Of a stretch of 64,000 nucleotides of DNA, positions 44,897-54,900 are shown in pieces. The stretch is taken from positions 3,720,001 through 3,784,000 of the forward strand of contig NZ_CP118158.1 in the NCBI RefSeq assembly GCF_028747785.1, read 5' to 3'. The stretch's first letter is position 1, and every line of letters begins with the position of its first letter. The translations under genes and the position numbers were made by a program. The notes below the pieces were generated by a model. It had not been told where the DNA came from and did no database searches. It worked only from the letters and a program-made list of their open reading frames with translations. This DNA is from Halosimplex aquaticum (GTDB lineage Archaea; Halobacteriota; Halobacteria; Halobacteriales; Haloarculaceae).

Positions 44897-45712
44897 TCAG
44901 TCACCTCCGCTGTGGCCGGGCCCGGACGGGCCGTCGCGGTCCGGTCGGTTGTCGTCTTCGCCAAGCGGAGCGTCGTCGGTCCACTCGTCGTCGCCGACGG
45001 TGTGCTCGTCGAACCACTCGCGGGCGCTCGTGATCCGGTTGCCGACGCGGTCGGGCAGGTCGCCGAGCGTCGCCGTCGAATCGCGGTAGTAGAACGCCAC
45101 GACGAGCAGCCCGATGGCGCCACCGGTGACGTAGGCGCCGATGCCGAGCCGCGAGTAGCTAGTGATGTTGGCGACCTCGTACTTGCCCCACAGCGGCGGG
45201 GTGAACCCCTCGACGCCCATCACCGGCGCGTCGGGGTCGAGGGTGTGGCCGGCCTGGTAGAGGCGGTACTGGATGTCGACCAGCATCACCGTCAGCACGG
45301 CGATCGTGCCGCCGAGCTGGCACTTCAGTCCGCGCTTCAGCCGGTCGGCGTCGGGCGCGAGCGCGACGACCAGTCCCCCGAGGGCGAGCGCGGCGAACGC
45401 GAACGGGCCCAGCGACCACTCGGGTACGTTGATCGCGTTCGGGTGGGGCTGGTAGTTGGGCTGCCAGAACACCGGGTCCGGGTAGTAGAACCCGATGTAC
45501 TTGTTGAGCGAGTGCATCTCCTCGTAGTCCCCGCCGATGAACGGGTAGGCGTGCAGGTGCAGCTGGAGCGTCGTGTCCGGGTACTGCACGGCGTCGACGA
45601 CGATGTGCCACATCGGCAGGATCGGCGCGACGACGAGCATGACTGCCGCGACGACGGGCAGGGCGCGCCGGAGCTGCGTGAACTCGCCGAGGTCGGGTGG
45701 TTCGTAATTCAT
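44897..45712 (-). CDS. nos-cluster membrane protein of unknown role
   Basis: 271 residues with about four or five hydrophobic helices (VVAAVMLVVAPILPMWHIVV; FAFAALALGGLVVALAP; TIAVLTVMLVDIQYRLY; GAYVTGGAIGLLVVAFYY) and a hydrophilic Asp/Gly-rich tail. The extracellular loop LHLHAYPFIGGDYEEMHSLN is rich in His, Tyr and Met, as in copper-handling proteins. I recognise it only as the conserved protein between NosZ and NosD in haloarchaeal nos clusters. It may do what NosL or NosR does elsewhere; neither of those is seen here. Confidence 0.75.
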   Translation of the reverse strand: MNYEPPDLGEFTQLRRALPVVAAVMLVVAPILPMWHIVVDAVQYPDTTLQLHLHAYPFIGGDYEEMHSLNKYIGFYYPDPVFWQPNYQPHPNAINVPEWSLGPFAFAALALGGLVVALAPDADRLKRGLKCQLGGTIAVLTVMLVDIQYRLYQAGHTLDPDAPVMGVEGFTPPLWGKYEVANITSYSRLGIGAYVTGGAIGLLVVAFYYRDSTATLGDLPDRVGNRITSAREWFDEHTVGDDEWTDDAPLGEDDNRPDRDGPSGPGHSGGD

Positions 45713-45868
45713 GGTATCACCGCAGTGCTGTGGGTCGTTATGTGCTGGTCGGGGGCAGTCCTCGACCAGTCCGTGGTGGGTCGGTCAGCGTGCGATTCGC
45801 CTGTCGCGAAAAGCCGCGGAGCGGTGAAACCCGCGCGGCTCAGGGGGCCGTCGCTGCGCTCGGGCCGG

Positions 45869-47869
45869 TCAGTCGCGCGGTTCGACGATCATCCGCGAGC
45901 GCATCTCCAGGTGGAGCGCGCTGCAGAAGTACGTACAGTAGATCCAGTAGACGCCGGGGTCGTCCGCCGTGAACGTCACCTCGCGGGTGTCCTGCGGGGC
46001 GATGGCGAGGTTCACGTCGTGTTCGGGGATGGCGACGCCGTGGATGATGTCGCGCACGCCCTCGACGTTGGTCATCGTCAGCCGCACCTCGTCGCCCTCC
46101 TTGACGGTGAAGTCGAACATGCCGTACTCCGAGCGCTTCGAGGAGGCCTTGACGTGGACCGACCGCTCGCCCGTGCGCTCGACGCCGGAGTCCCCCTCGG
46201 CGACGAAGGGCTTCTCGCCCTCGTAGTCGGCCTTGTCCCACGTCGTCGCCGGGTTGATCTTGTCCTTGTGGGCGAAGATGCAGTCGTGGGGCTCGGGGTA
46301 GGCCGGGTGGTCCGCGACCAGTTCCATCTCCTTCTCGCCGTCGCCGATGTGGATGAGCTGGTCGTTGTCCGGGTGGATCGGCCCGACCGGGAGGAACCGG
46401 TCCTTCGAGAGCTTGTTCAGCGAGACGAGCCACTCGCCGTCCGGGTCCGTCGTCATCGCTTCCAGCGCCTGGATGTGCCCGGGGTTGTAGTGGACGTCGA
46501 GCTTCTCGACGACCGGGTCGGAGGAACCGAGTTCTGCGTTGGCGGCCTTCTCGATGTCCCACTTGGCGACCTGCGAGTCGATGAACAGGCTCGTGTAGGC
46601 GTGGCCGTTGCCGTCGAAGGTCGTGTGCAGCGGTCCGAGGCCGACCTTCGGGCGACCCGCGACGGCGTCTGCCGGGTCGTCGACCTCGCCGATCTTGTCG
46701 AGGTCGAGCATCGTCACCGTCGGCGAGAGCTTGCCGGCGATGAACGCGTACTTGCCGTCGGGGCCGACCTCGACGCAGTGGGGCGACTTCGGCGTCGAGA
46801 CGTAGCGGACGAGCGGCTCGTCGCCCTTGTTGAGGTCGCTGTCGCGCGTGCCGTCGACGACCGGGACGCCGTTGACCTCCTCGTAGTCGCCGTTCTCGAC
46901 GGCCTTCTCGATGGCGGGGACGTCGAAGACCTTCGCGTAGTCGCGGTCGTCGTGAGTCATCCCCTGGATCTCGGTGGCCTCCTCGCTGTTGTAACAGGAA
47001 GCGATGGCCCACCGGCCCTCCTTGCCGGTGTCGACGATGTCGAGGTTGCCGTCGACTTTCACCTGCCAGACGGTCTCCATCGACTCGGGGTCGACCGCCG
47101 AGAACAGCGCCGTGTACTTCTCGGGGTTGTTCACGTCGCGCCCGTCGTTGGGTAGCGGCGTCCTGAACTCGCCGTTGCCGAGGACGTACTTCGTGTCCGG
47201 CGAGAGGACGGTACACCCGTGGACCGCCTGCGTGTTCGGCACGTCGACGATGGCGTCCGTCTCGAAGTACTTCAGGTTCACCCGCGCGATGCGGCCGTTC
47301 GCCTTGTCGTTGACGAAGAGGTACTCCCCGTCGTAGTCGCCGTCCGTCTCCGAGAGGTTCGGGTGGTGGTTGTCGCCCCAGGTGTAGCCGCCGCCCGCTT
47401 CGAGGATCTGGCTCGACTGGTCGTCGTAGCCGTACCCGCGCGCGGCCTCCGTGTTGAACACCGGGATCCGCGCGAGTTCGCGCATCGACGGGATGCCGAT
47501 GACGCGGATCTCCCCGGAGTGGCCGCCCGACCAGAAGCCGTAGTACTCGTCTTTCTCGCCCGGTTCGACGACGTGGCTGTGGGCGGCGGACGAGCCCTGA
47601 GACCCGCTCCCGCCGCTGTCGCTCGGCGTGGCGCTCTCCGGCAGCGCCGTCTGACAGCCCGCGAACGCGCCGGCGGCGCTCGCGAGTCCCGTCGCGGCGC
47701 CCGCTTTCACGAAGTCGCGTCGGCCGAGTTCGAGCCCGCCGAGTTGCATCGAGAACCCGTCGTCGTCGGACGCGGCGTCCGCGGGGTCGTCGACCTCCTG
47801 CAGCAGGTCGTTGATCTGTCGTTCGTGTTCCTCGACGAATCGGTCCGCGTCGCCGTTGTCTTCGGTCAT
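45869..47869 (-). CDS. nosZ: nitrous oxide reductase NosZ
   Basis: 666 residues, normal for NosZ. The twin-arginine signal GRRDFVKAGAATGLAS is preceded by a 50-residue acidic leader and followed by AGAFAGC, a potential lipobox. A seven-bladed propeller carries the CuZ ligands (for example GDNHHPN). The C-terminal cupredoxin domain has the CuA ligands in CTYFCSALHLEM. It reduces N2O to N2 as the terminal step of denitrification, outside the cytoplasmic membrane. It is cotranscribed with the halocyanin-like gene, which ends one base before its start, and that protein is a probable electron donor. Confidence 0.95.
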   Translation of the reverse strand: MTEDNGDADRFVEEHERQINDLLQEVDDPADAASDDDGFSMQLGGLELGRRDFVKAGAATGLASAAGAFAGCQTALPESATPSDSGGSGSQGSSAAHSHVVEPGEKDEYYGFWSGGHSGEIRVIGIPSMRELARIPVFNTEAARGYGYDDQSSQILEAGGGYTWGDNHHPNLSETDGDYDGEYLFVNDKANGRIARVNLKYFETDAIVDVPNTQAVHGCTVLSPDTKYVLGNGEFRTPLPNDGRDVNNPEKYTALFSAVDPESMETVWQVKVDGNLDIVDTGKEGRWAIASCYNSEEATEIQGMTHDDRDYAKVFDVPAIEKAVENGDYEEVNGVPVVDGTRDSDLNKGDEPLVRYVSTPKSPHCVEVGPDGKYAFIAGKLSPTVTMLDLDKIGEVDDPADAVAGRPKVGLGPLHTTFDGNGHAYTSLFIDSQVAKWDIEKAANAELGSSDPVVEKLDVHYNPGHIQALEAMTTDPDGEWLVSLNKLSKDRFLPVGPIHPDNDQLIHIGDGEKEMELVADHPAYPEPHDCIFAHKDKINPATTWDKADYEGEKPFVAEGDSGVERTGERSVHVKASSKRSEYGMFDFTVKEGDEVRLTMTNVEGVRDIIHGVAIPEHDVNLAIAPQDTREVTFTADDPGVYWIYCTYFCSALHLEMRSRMIVEPRD

Positions 47870-47870
47870 G

Positions 47871-48416
47871 TCAGACCACCTTGATTGACCCGACCATCCC
47901 GTTCAGCTTGTGGGGGATGCAGTAGTACTCGTACGTGCCAGTCGTCTCGAGGGTGACCTCGTAGGACTCGCCGGAGGGGATGTTCCCCGTCTGGTCGCTC
48001 TTGTACCCCTCCGAGGCGGCGCTCTCGGAATCGAAATCCCCGGACGCGAAGTACGTCGCGCCGTCGGGGATCTTGTCCTCGTAGGCCGTGACGGTGTGAC
48101 CGATGTTGCCGACGTTCTCGAAGGTCACCGTGGTCCCGGCCTCCACCTTGATCTTCTTCGGCTCGAACGCGAGGTCGTCCGTCATCTCGACGGTGCTCGT
48201 CTCGGTCCACTCGCCGCCCGAACTGCCGTCACCGGACGCCGTGGGCTCGGGCGTGTCGCCGGTACTCCCGTCCTCGCCAGAGCTACCGTCGCCCGATCCG
48301 CCGCCGGAGTCCGACGACTCGCCGGGTGCGGCCGAACAGCCCGCGACCGCGCCGCCGGCGAGCGCGGCGCCCGTGACCCGTAACAGCTTCCGCCTGGATG
48401 GATCGATGCTGGTCAT
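47871..48416 (-). CDS. halocyanin-like blue copper lipoprotein
   Basis: 181 residues. The N-terminus has an arginine-rich start (RRKLLRVTG) and a lipobox AGGAVAGC, so it is exported by the Tat route and lipid-anchored. A Gly/Ser/Glu-rich linker to about residue 75 leads to a plastocyanin-type domain with copper ligands His in NIGHTVTAY and Cys-His-Met in YYCIPHKLNGM. As first gene of the nos operon, one base before nosZ, it probably delivers electrons to NosZ. The promoter region upstream contains a TATA box and the CGAACATGTTCG dyad. Confidence 0.9.
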   Translation of the reverse strand: MTSIDPSRRKLLRVTGAALAGGAVAGCSAAPGESSDSGGGSGDGSSGEDGSTGDTPEPTASGDGSSGGEWTETSTVEMTDDLAFEPKKIKVEAGTTVTFENVGNIGHTVTAYEDKIPDGATYFASGDFDSESAASEGYKSDQTGNIPSGESYEVTLETTGTYEYYCIPHKLNGMVGSIKVV

Positions 48417-48444
48417 CTACATCCGTATCTGGGTGAGTCTCCCC

Positions 48445-48497
48445 CATATACCGTCGAGCGCATTCCCGGCCGACCGGAACGCGTTCGAACATGTTCG
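48445..48497 (-). promoter_or_regulatory. nos operon promoter with TATA box and CGAACATGTTCG operator
   Basis: On the minus strand GGTATATGG (48445-48453) lies about 30 bp before the halocyanin ATG at 48416, the expected place for a TATA box of a nearly leaderless transcript. The dyad CGAACATGTTCG (48486-48497) and the overlapping dyad GAACGCGTTC (48477-48486) lie 24-45 bp upstream of the TATA box, a position suited to an activator. The first dyad is identical to one upstream of the HTH-10 regulator gene. Confidence 0.68.
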
Positions 48498-48556
48498 TCC
48501 CCACCTCCGACAGGGGGCGCACGTCAGGGACCACCACACCGAGCGGAGAGAGACGA

Positions 48557-48566
48557 GTTTTTATAC
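48557..48566 (+). promoter_or_regulatory. TATA box of tRNA-Glu
   Basis: GTTTTTATAC lies about 42 bp upstream of the mature tRNA 5' end, suitable for an archaeal TATA-driven tRNA promoter with a short 5' leader processed by RNase P. Confidence 0.5.
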
Positions 48567-48607
48567 CACCGGTCCAATCTCCAAAACACGACGCCGACGC
48601 GTCGTGG

Positions 48608-48682
48608 GCTCCGTTGGTGTAGTCCGGCCAATCATTTCGGCCTTTCGAGCCGATGACCTGGGTTCAAATCCCAGACGGAGCA
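48608..48682 (+). tRNA. tRNA-Glu (anticodon UUC)
   Basis: The acceptor stem is GCTCCGT/ACGGAGC with discriminator A. The anticodon arm is TCGGC-CTTTCGA-GCCGA with anticodon TTC. The T-arm is CTGGG-TTCAAAT-CCCAG. All stems pair fully and no intron is present; CCA is not encoded. Its 3' end is closely related to the tRNA-Glu(CUC) fragment at 33401-33442 but differs in the anticodon loop and T-arm, so it was not the island's target. Confidence 0.96.
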
Positions 48683-48930
48683 TTCCTCTGCAACCCACCG
48701 ACGGATAGCGGAGCAGTCGTCCGTGCAGCGCATTTCACCGACTTCGACGGCGGATACTTGTCCGTCGCGGCCGAACGGACGACGGAGGCTGAGTTCATCG
48801 GGATGTCCGATAGCACGGCGGTTCGATCGCGATCCCCGAACAGCTCCCGACCGGTCGGCCGACGCGACGCACTCGCCGTTTTCGGTCCGCACCGCCGCCC
48901 CGAGGAGCAGCGCGTCGAGAGGGCAGAGCA

Positions 48931-49773
48931 GTGACGGAAGTCAGCCGAGTCGTCCGGAACCAGACCCGTGGGATCACGGGCGCGCTGGTCGTCGCCGGCG
49001 TCACGATCCTGCTCACCGCAGAGACGTGGTGGCTGGCGTGGGAGCGGCCCGCGGCGCACCTGATCGTCTACTCGGTCGTGGGGCTCGGCGTCGTGTTGCT
49101 GATCACCCGGACCAGCGGGTTCCGGGTCGAAGAAGAGGACGAGAGCACGGCGCAGTACCACCCGCTACGGCTCGCCGTCGACTTCGCGCAGCTGGTCTTG
49201 CAGACCCTCGTGGCCACCGTCGTGGTCCTGTGGATGTACGGCATCGTCGATAGCTCGTCGCCGCCGCACCTCGTGGCGCGAATGGGGCTCATGCAGGTCG
49301 TGCCGCTGGGGTTCGGGGCGGCGCTGGCCAACCAGCTGCTCCACGAGATGGAAGACCAGGGGGAACAGACGACCGAGCGGCGGAGCCTCCCGACGAACGT
49401 GGCGGTCTTCGCGGCGGGGGCCATCTTCTTCTCGCTGCCGCTGGGCGCGAGCATCGAGATGAACATCCTCGCGGCCTCGGCCGGCTGGCTGCGACACGGC
49501 GCGATCGTCGCCGTCTCGCTCGCCACCGCGTACCTCGTCCTCTACGAACTGGAGTTCCGGGGGCAGGCCAGACGAACCGTCGACCACGAGCAGGCGGTCC
49601 TGCTCCACGCCGGACAGGTCTGCCTCGTCTACGCGGTCGGTCTCGCCGTCTCGGTCGTCCTCCTCTGGGGGTTCGGCTACCTCTCGTTCACGCCGGCGAC
49701 GGACGTGCAGAAGGTCGTCGTCCTGTCGTTTCCCACTACCGTGGGCGGCGCCGCCGCCCGGGTGATACTGTGA
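48931..49773 (+). CDS. TIGR02587 family integral membrane protein
   Basis: 280 residues from a GTG start (MTEVSRVVRNQTRGITGA). Six or seven hydrophobic helices and a cytoplasmic acidic loop EEEDESTAQYHPLR are visible. The size, the topology, the RNQTRGI start and the pairing with a 129-residue protein downstream identify the TIGR02587/TIGR02588 pair known from bacteria and haloarchaea, of unknown function. Its stop overlaps the next start by four bases. An apparent intergenic stretch of about 250 bp separates it from tRNA-Glu. Confidence 0.78.
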   Translation: MTEVSRVVRNQTRGITGALVVAGVTILLTAETWWLAWERPAAHLIVYSVVGLGVVLLITRTSGFRVEEEDESTAQYHPLRLAVDFAQLVLQTLVATVVVLWMYGIVDSSSPPHLVARMGLMQVVPLGFGAALANQLLHEMEDQGEQTTERRSLPTNVAVFAAGAIFFSLPLGASIEMNILAASAGWLRHGAIVAVSLATAYLVLYELEFRGQARRTVDHEQAVLLHAGQVCLVYAVGLAVSVVLLWGFGYLSFTPATDVQKVVVLSFPTTVGGAAARVIL

Positions 49774-50159
49774 GTTCGTTCTCCGCGGGCGGGGACGACC
49801 CGTCGGCGGCCGAACTGGCCGTGGTCACGGTCAGCGTGGCGGTCACCCTCGCCCTGTTCGGGTACATCGGCTGGCACGCCGCGACTACGCCCGCGAACGT
49901 GCCGCCCGAAGTTTCCGTGACGGGCACGCAGACGATGGACGACGGGCGCGTGCGCGTCACCGCCGAACTGTACAACCCGAGCGCAACCGGGCTGGACACG
50001 GTCACGGTCGGGGTGGACTGCGGCGACACACCGATCACGTTCCGACACGTCCCGACCGCGGCCCGGGTGTCGGGGACGTTCGTCTGTCCGGCGGGGACCG
50101 ACGATCCGTCGGTCTCGGTCGAAAATTGGGTCGAATCGCAGGGCGCCCGGACGAACTGA
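49770..50159 (+). CDS. TIGR02588 family membrane-anchored protein
   Basis: 129 residues. One membrane helix near the N-terminus (LAVVTVSVAVTLALFGYIGWH) is followed by an extracellular beta-rich domain (VSVTGTQTMDDGRVRVTAELYNPSA). Starts with GTG, overlapping the TIGR02587 gene by four bases. The pair is conserved together, suggesting a complex. No function can be stated. Confidence 0.75.
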   Translation: MSSFSAGGDDPSAAELAVVTVSVAVTLALFGYIGWHAATTPANVPPEVSVTGTQTMDDGRVRVTAELYNPSATGLDTVTVGVDCGDTPITFRHVPTAARVSGTFVCPAGTDDPSVSVENWVESQGARTN

Positions 50160-50175
50160 CGGGTCGCCGGGCGAG

Positions 50176-51720
50176 TTACTCGTCGAGTTCCGCGTTCGGC
50201 GCGTCGCGCTTGACGCTCTCGATGCCGTCGCGAGCGCCGGAGCGGTCGGCGTAGCCCTGGCCGCTGTCCATCAGGATGTTGCCGTTGCGGTGGCGGAGCC
50301 GCCAGCGGTGTTCGCCGCCGCGGTCCTCGTAGATCTCGAACGCCGCGCGGCCGACTTCGAGGACGTCGGCCTCGGGCGCGTACTCGCGCACGCGGTCGAC
50401 AGCTTCCTCGGCTTCGTCCCTGGAACTGTAGCCTTCGCCGCTGTCGGCGACGATCTGGCCGTTCGCGCCGTGGAGCCGCCAGCGGGTCTCGCCTCTGCTG
50501 TCGTCGTACACCTCGAACTCGAGGTCGTCGACGTTCTCGCGGATGCGGTCGACGGCCCGGTTGGCGTCGTTGCGGCGGGTGTAGCCCTCGCCGCCATCGG
50601 CGAGGACGTTGCCGTTGCGGTGGACGAGCCGCCAGCGCCACTCGTCGGCCTCGTCCTGATAGACCTCGAACCCGGTCGGGTCGAACCAGAGGTAGTCGGC
50701 GGGACCGACGTACTCGCGCACGCGGTCGACGGCCCGCTTCGCGTTGCTACGCGAGGAGTAGCCCTCGCCGCCGTCGCCAAGGATGTTCCCGTTCTCGTGA
50801 CGCAACCGGAAGCGGTACTCGCCGGCGCTGTCCTCCTCGACCTCGAAGGCGGCCTGGCTCTCCTGTTCCTCGACGGGTTCGAAGTCCGCCTCCTCGTCGG
50901 GGAGTTCGGCCTCGCGCTCGAAGAGCAGGGTCTCCGCGCCGAGGGCGTTCCGCCGGACGCTCTGCATGCCTTTCTGGGCGTTGTGCTTGCGCGTGTAGCC
51001 CTCGCCGCTGTCGGCGACGACGTTGCCGTTGCGGTGGCGGAGTCGCCAGCGCCACTGCTCGGCAGCGTCCTCGTAGAGTTCGAACCGGGCCTGGCTCTTC
51101 CGCAGCGAGTCGAGCGTCGCCTGCAGTTCCGACTGCGCGGCCGCGCCCGTCTCGGCTTCGCTGCGCGCCTCGTCGAGTTCGGTTTCGAGACGGTCGCGCT
51201 CGTCGCGGACCGCGGACAGTTCGGACTCCAGTTCGCTCGTCCGTCCCTGGCTGGCGGCGAGTTCGTCGTGGGTGCCGCTACTGAGCAGCGGCGCCACGAG
51301 CCCGACGACCGTGATGATCGCCAGCCCGATGGCGTAGAGGACGATGACGGGCTGGTTGCCCGTCTGGACGCTCCACTCCGAGGGGAACACCAGGACGAAC
51401 CACACGGCCGCGGCGAAACAGACCACCTGCCCGAGGTAGGCCGCGTAGTTGGCCCACGGCTGGAGCGGCAGTCTGATTACCGGGCCGGCGACGAGCATCG
51501 CGAGGCCGATGGCCGCGATGAAGACGCTCGCCTCGCGGATGGTGAGCCCCGAACTGCCGACGGCCGACGTGCTCGGCAGGAACAGGAGGATACCGAGCGT
51601 CCCGAGGACGAGCCCCGTCAGGAACACCCAGTATCCGCGCACCTCGTCGTGCGTCGTCGGCTCGCCCACTCGATCCCGATACACCCCGTACAGTAATCCG
51701 TCGTTTGTCTCCGAGGACAT
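50176..51720 (-). CDS. HVO_2922-type membrane protein with five DUF1508 repeats
   Basis: 514 residues. Four hydrophobic helices occupy roughly residues 25-135, followed by a coiled coil at about 150-205 (ELESELSAVRDERDRLETEL). After that come five DUF1508/YegP-type units of about 50 residues, each with the pattern W/F-RWRL-x3-NGN-(V/I)-x2-D-x-GEGY-x-(R/S). The units start at about residues 215, 290, 345, 400 and 455. Single and double copies are common in Halobacteria; five behind a membrane and coiled-coil anchor is unusual. Function unknown. Convergent with TIGR02588. Confidence 0.82.
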   Translation of the reverse strand: MSSETNDGLLYGVYRDRVGEPTTHDEVRGYWVFLTGLVLGTLGILLFLPSTSAVGSSGLTIREASVFIAAIGLAMLVAGPVIRLPLQPWANYAAYLGQVVCFAAAVWFVLVFPSEWSVQTGNQPVIVLYAIGLAIITVVGLVAPLLSSGTHDELAASQGRTSELESELSAVRDERDRLETELDEARSEAETGAAAQSELQATLDSLRKSQARFELYEDAAEQWRWRLRHRNGNVVADSGEGYTRKHNAQKGMQSVRRNALGAETLLFEREAELPDEEADFEPVEEQESQAAFEVEEDSAGEYRFRLRHENGNILGDGGEGYSSRSNAKRAVDRVREYVGPADYLWFDPTGFEVYQDEADEWRWRLVHRNGNVLADGGEGYTRRNDANRAVDRIRENVDDLEFEVYDDSRGETRWRLHGANGQIVADSGEGYSSRDEAEEAVDRVREYAPEADVLEVGRAAFEIYEDRGGEHRWRLRHRNGNILMDSGQGYADRSGARDGIESVKRDAPNAELDE

Positions 51721-51937
51721 GTTTCAAAGTATAAATACACGGCAACTACTTAAACTGTTCTCCGGTAGTATCAGACGAGAGTTCTGACGCGCTCGTAAGC
51801 GCGTATTTCGACGGCCGGGCTCCGCAGTGGCGCCGAATCGGTAGATCACCGCACCAGTCTGGATGGTTCCTGATCGGTACAGATCCGAATGAGTATATAT
51901 TATAAAGTGACAAGTAGTCGGCCTCCGAGGCGACGAC

Positions 51938-54900
51938 GTGTACCGGAGAACGTTCATGCGATCGACGGCAATCACGGCGGCCGGCGGCGCTCTGGCCGGC
52001 CGCGGCATCGGCCGAGTGTTCGGGCAGGAAACGATATCCGCGCTGGCGTTCGACTCGACGTCGAGCCTCCTCGACGCGTCGAAGAAGCCGCTGACAGACG
52101 ACTCGCTGGTCGCGGTGTGGGCGGAGGACACCGCGACCTCCGTCGACTCCGACGGGAACGGCGACGCCGTCGGGTACGGTGACGGCCAGTCCATCCCGCT
52201 GGTCGCCGTCGACGGGTCGGTCGCGGGCGTGGGGGGAATGCTGGTTCCCGACGGCACGGACTTTCGATTCGGCAACGAGGAGTTCCTCCTCAACCTATGG
52301 GACGACCGGATCGGCTCCGGGACCGTCCTCTGGGACGAGGGCCACGGCCAGTACTACACGCTCGCGGGCGAGAACGCCGACGGCAGCCCCGGGTTCTCGT
52401 CGTTCGAGAGCTACGCGGAGGACAACGGATACACCGTGCAGGCGACCGAGAGCCTCGCCGACGACCTCTCGGACGCCGACGGCGTGGTGATCACCTCGCC
52501 CGCGGAGTCGTTCTCGGAGAGCGAGACGGAAGCGCTCGCCCAGTTCGTCGACGGCGGCGGTGCGATCGTCCTCCACGACCAGTCGGACTACCAGGACTAC
52601 GACCAGACGGCGAACCTGAACGACCTCGCCGCCGCGCTCGACGTCGGCTTCCGGTTCAACGACGACCAGGTCGAGGACGAGACCAACAACACGGGCGCGC
52701 CGTTCGTCCCGACGACGAGCCGGTTCAACGACTCCTTCGACTTGTTCGCGAACCGCGAGGGGCTCGGGCTCGACCTCGACCCGACCGAGACCTACGAAGT
52801 TGAAGTCCTCGACGTGACAGACGGGGACACCGTCGACGTGGCGTTCGTCGAGGAGTCGGGGCGGCCCGAGAAGTCGATCCGCGTGCTCGGGATCGATACC
52901 CCCGAGAAATCGGGTGCGGCCGACGCGGAGCGACCGGAAGAGTGGGAGGGGATCGCCGACGACGCTCCCCAGCCGCCGGAGGGCGGGAGCGGCGATACAC
53001 AGTCCGCGCCCCGGGACGTCGGCGAGTTGAACTTCTACTCGACGGCGAGTCTGGTCGACGGTTCGGGCGACGCGCTGACGGACGACTCGCTCGTCGCCGT
53101 CTGGGCCGAGGACTCCGCGACAAACACGGACGCAGACGGGAACGGCGACGCGTTCGTCTACGAGGACGAACAGATCCCGCTGGCCGCGATCGACGACGAC
53201 GCCGGCGTCGTCGGGTTCGGCGCGACCCTCGTCAGCGACGGCGCGTCCCTCGATGGATCGGGTAACGAGGACGAATTCGTCCTGAACGTGTGGGACGAAC
53301 AGCTCGGCGGGTCGGGCACCGTCCAGTGGGACGAGGGTCACGGCCAGTACGAGGACTATCGCCTCGATAACTTCTCGACGTTCGAATCGGCCGCGGAAGA
53401 CGCCGGGTACACGGTCGAGGCGACCGAGAGCGTCCCCTCCGACACCGAGTCGGTCGACGGCTACGTCGTCGCGGTTCCCGACGAGGGCGCGGCGTTCGGC
53501 GAGGACGAGCGGGAGGCGCTCCAGTCGTTCGTCGACGACGGCGGCGTCGTCTTCTGCCACGGCGTGGCGGACTACGACGACTACGACGGGACGGGGACGC
53601 TCAACGGCGTCCTCGACGCGCTCGGCGCCGACTTCCGGTTCAACGACGACCAGGTCGAAGACGAGGAGCACAACGAGGGGGCGCCGTTCGACCTCCTGAC
53701 CGGGGCGCTCAACACCGAGCAGTTCCCCTACCTCGACAGTTCGGCGGCGGCTCTCGAAGCCGAGTACCCGTATCTCGCCACGTGGGGGAAGAAGGCATCG
53801 GCCTTCGCGGCCGAGCAACTGTCCGCCGGCACGCGCGCGACGCTCTCGTTCGACCCGAAGGCACAGGTGTACGACGACTTCGGCCGCGTCCTCGGCTACC
53901 TGACCTACGACCGCTCCGGCGACGGGAGCCGCGAGACGCTCTACAACGAGGTGGCCGTCCGCGAGGGGTACGCCCGCGTCTACGGGTCGAGTTACAGCCG
54001 CCACGACGAGTTCTGGGCCGCCGAGGACGCGGCCCGCGAGGAGGGCGCCGGCGTCTGGGCCGCGAGCAACCCCGACGAGTCCTCACCCATCCGGCAGGGG
54101 CGCGTCGCGGAGATCTTCGCGCCGAACCCGGCGAGCGTCGTGCGAGCCTCCGGGACAGTCCCGCCGGGTCACGCCCGGGTGTTCGCCGAGTCCAGCGCCG
54201 AGCAGCGGGACGCCGACACGACCTACGACCGCGAGATCCCGCTCGCGGCCGTGGACAAGGGCGCCGGCCTCGCGTACCTCGGCGCGCCCCTGATCAGCGA
54301 GGACTACGAGGCGGCGGAGGGGTACCCCGTCGACACCGCCGGGTACGACAACTTCGCGTTCGTGACGAACCTCATCGACGAGCTGGCGGACGACGACGGC
54401 CCGGTCCTGATCGAGGGCGGACACAACCAGTTCCACCTCGACTACTCGCTGTCCAGCGAGGACGCCGCGTACTACCAGCGATACCTGGAGGGGGTCGACA
54501 CGCAGTTCGAACAGGTCAACGACGTGACCTCGTCGGACTCGGCCGAGCGCCTCGACGAGGCGAAGGCCCTGATCGTCGCGACGCCGATGTACGAGTTCAC
54601 CGACGAGGAGATCGACGCGGTGTCGTCGTTCGCAGACGACGGAGGAGCGGTCGTTCTCCTGGGGAGCGGGCTCGCGCCCGCCGCACAGCGGAGCCACCTC
54701 GACGACGTGGCGAGCGGCGTCGGCTCGGACCTGCGACTCGGGTCCGGCCGCGTCGTCGACGAGTCGTCGAACCTGAACGGCGATCCCGGCGTCGTCACGA
54801 CCGGGAACTTCGGCCCGGGCAGGGGGAAGGGCCGCGGGAAGAACGAGGGGAACGGCGGCAACGGAAATGGCAACGGCAGGGGGAAGGGGAGAGACGACGG

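Noticed and set aside
43310..47155. Plus-strand frame of 1281 codons across nosF, nosD and nosZ
   Set aside because: It crosses several genuine minus-strand genes and is produced by their third-position GC bias.
48608..48682. tRNA-Glu(UUC) as the integration target of the island
   Set aside because: The boundary fragment has anticodon loop CTCTCAC and T-arm CAGGG/CCCTG, which match the CUC isoacceptor, not this gene; no accessory DNA flanks this tRNA.
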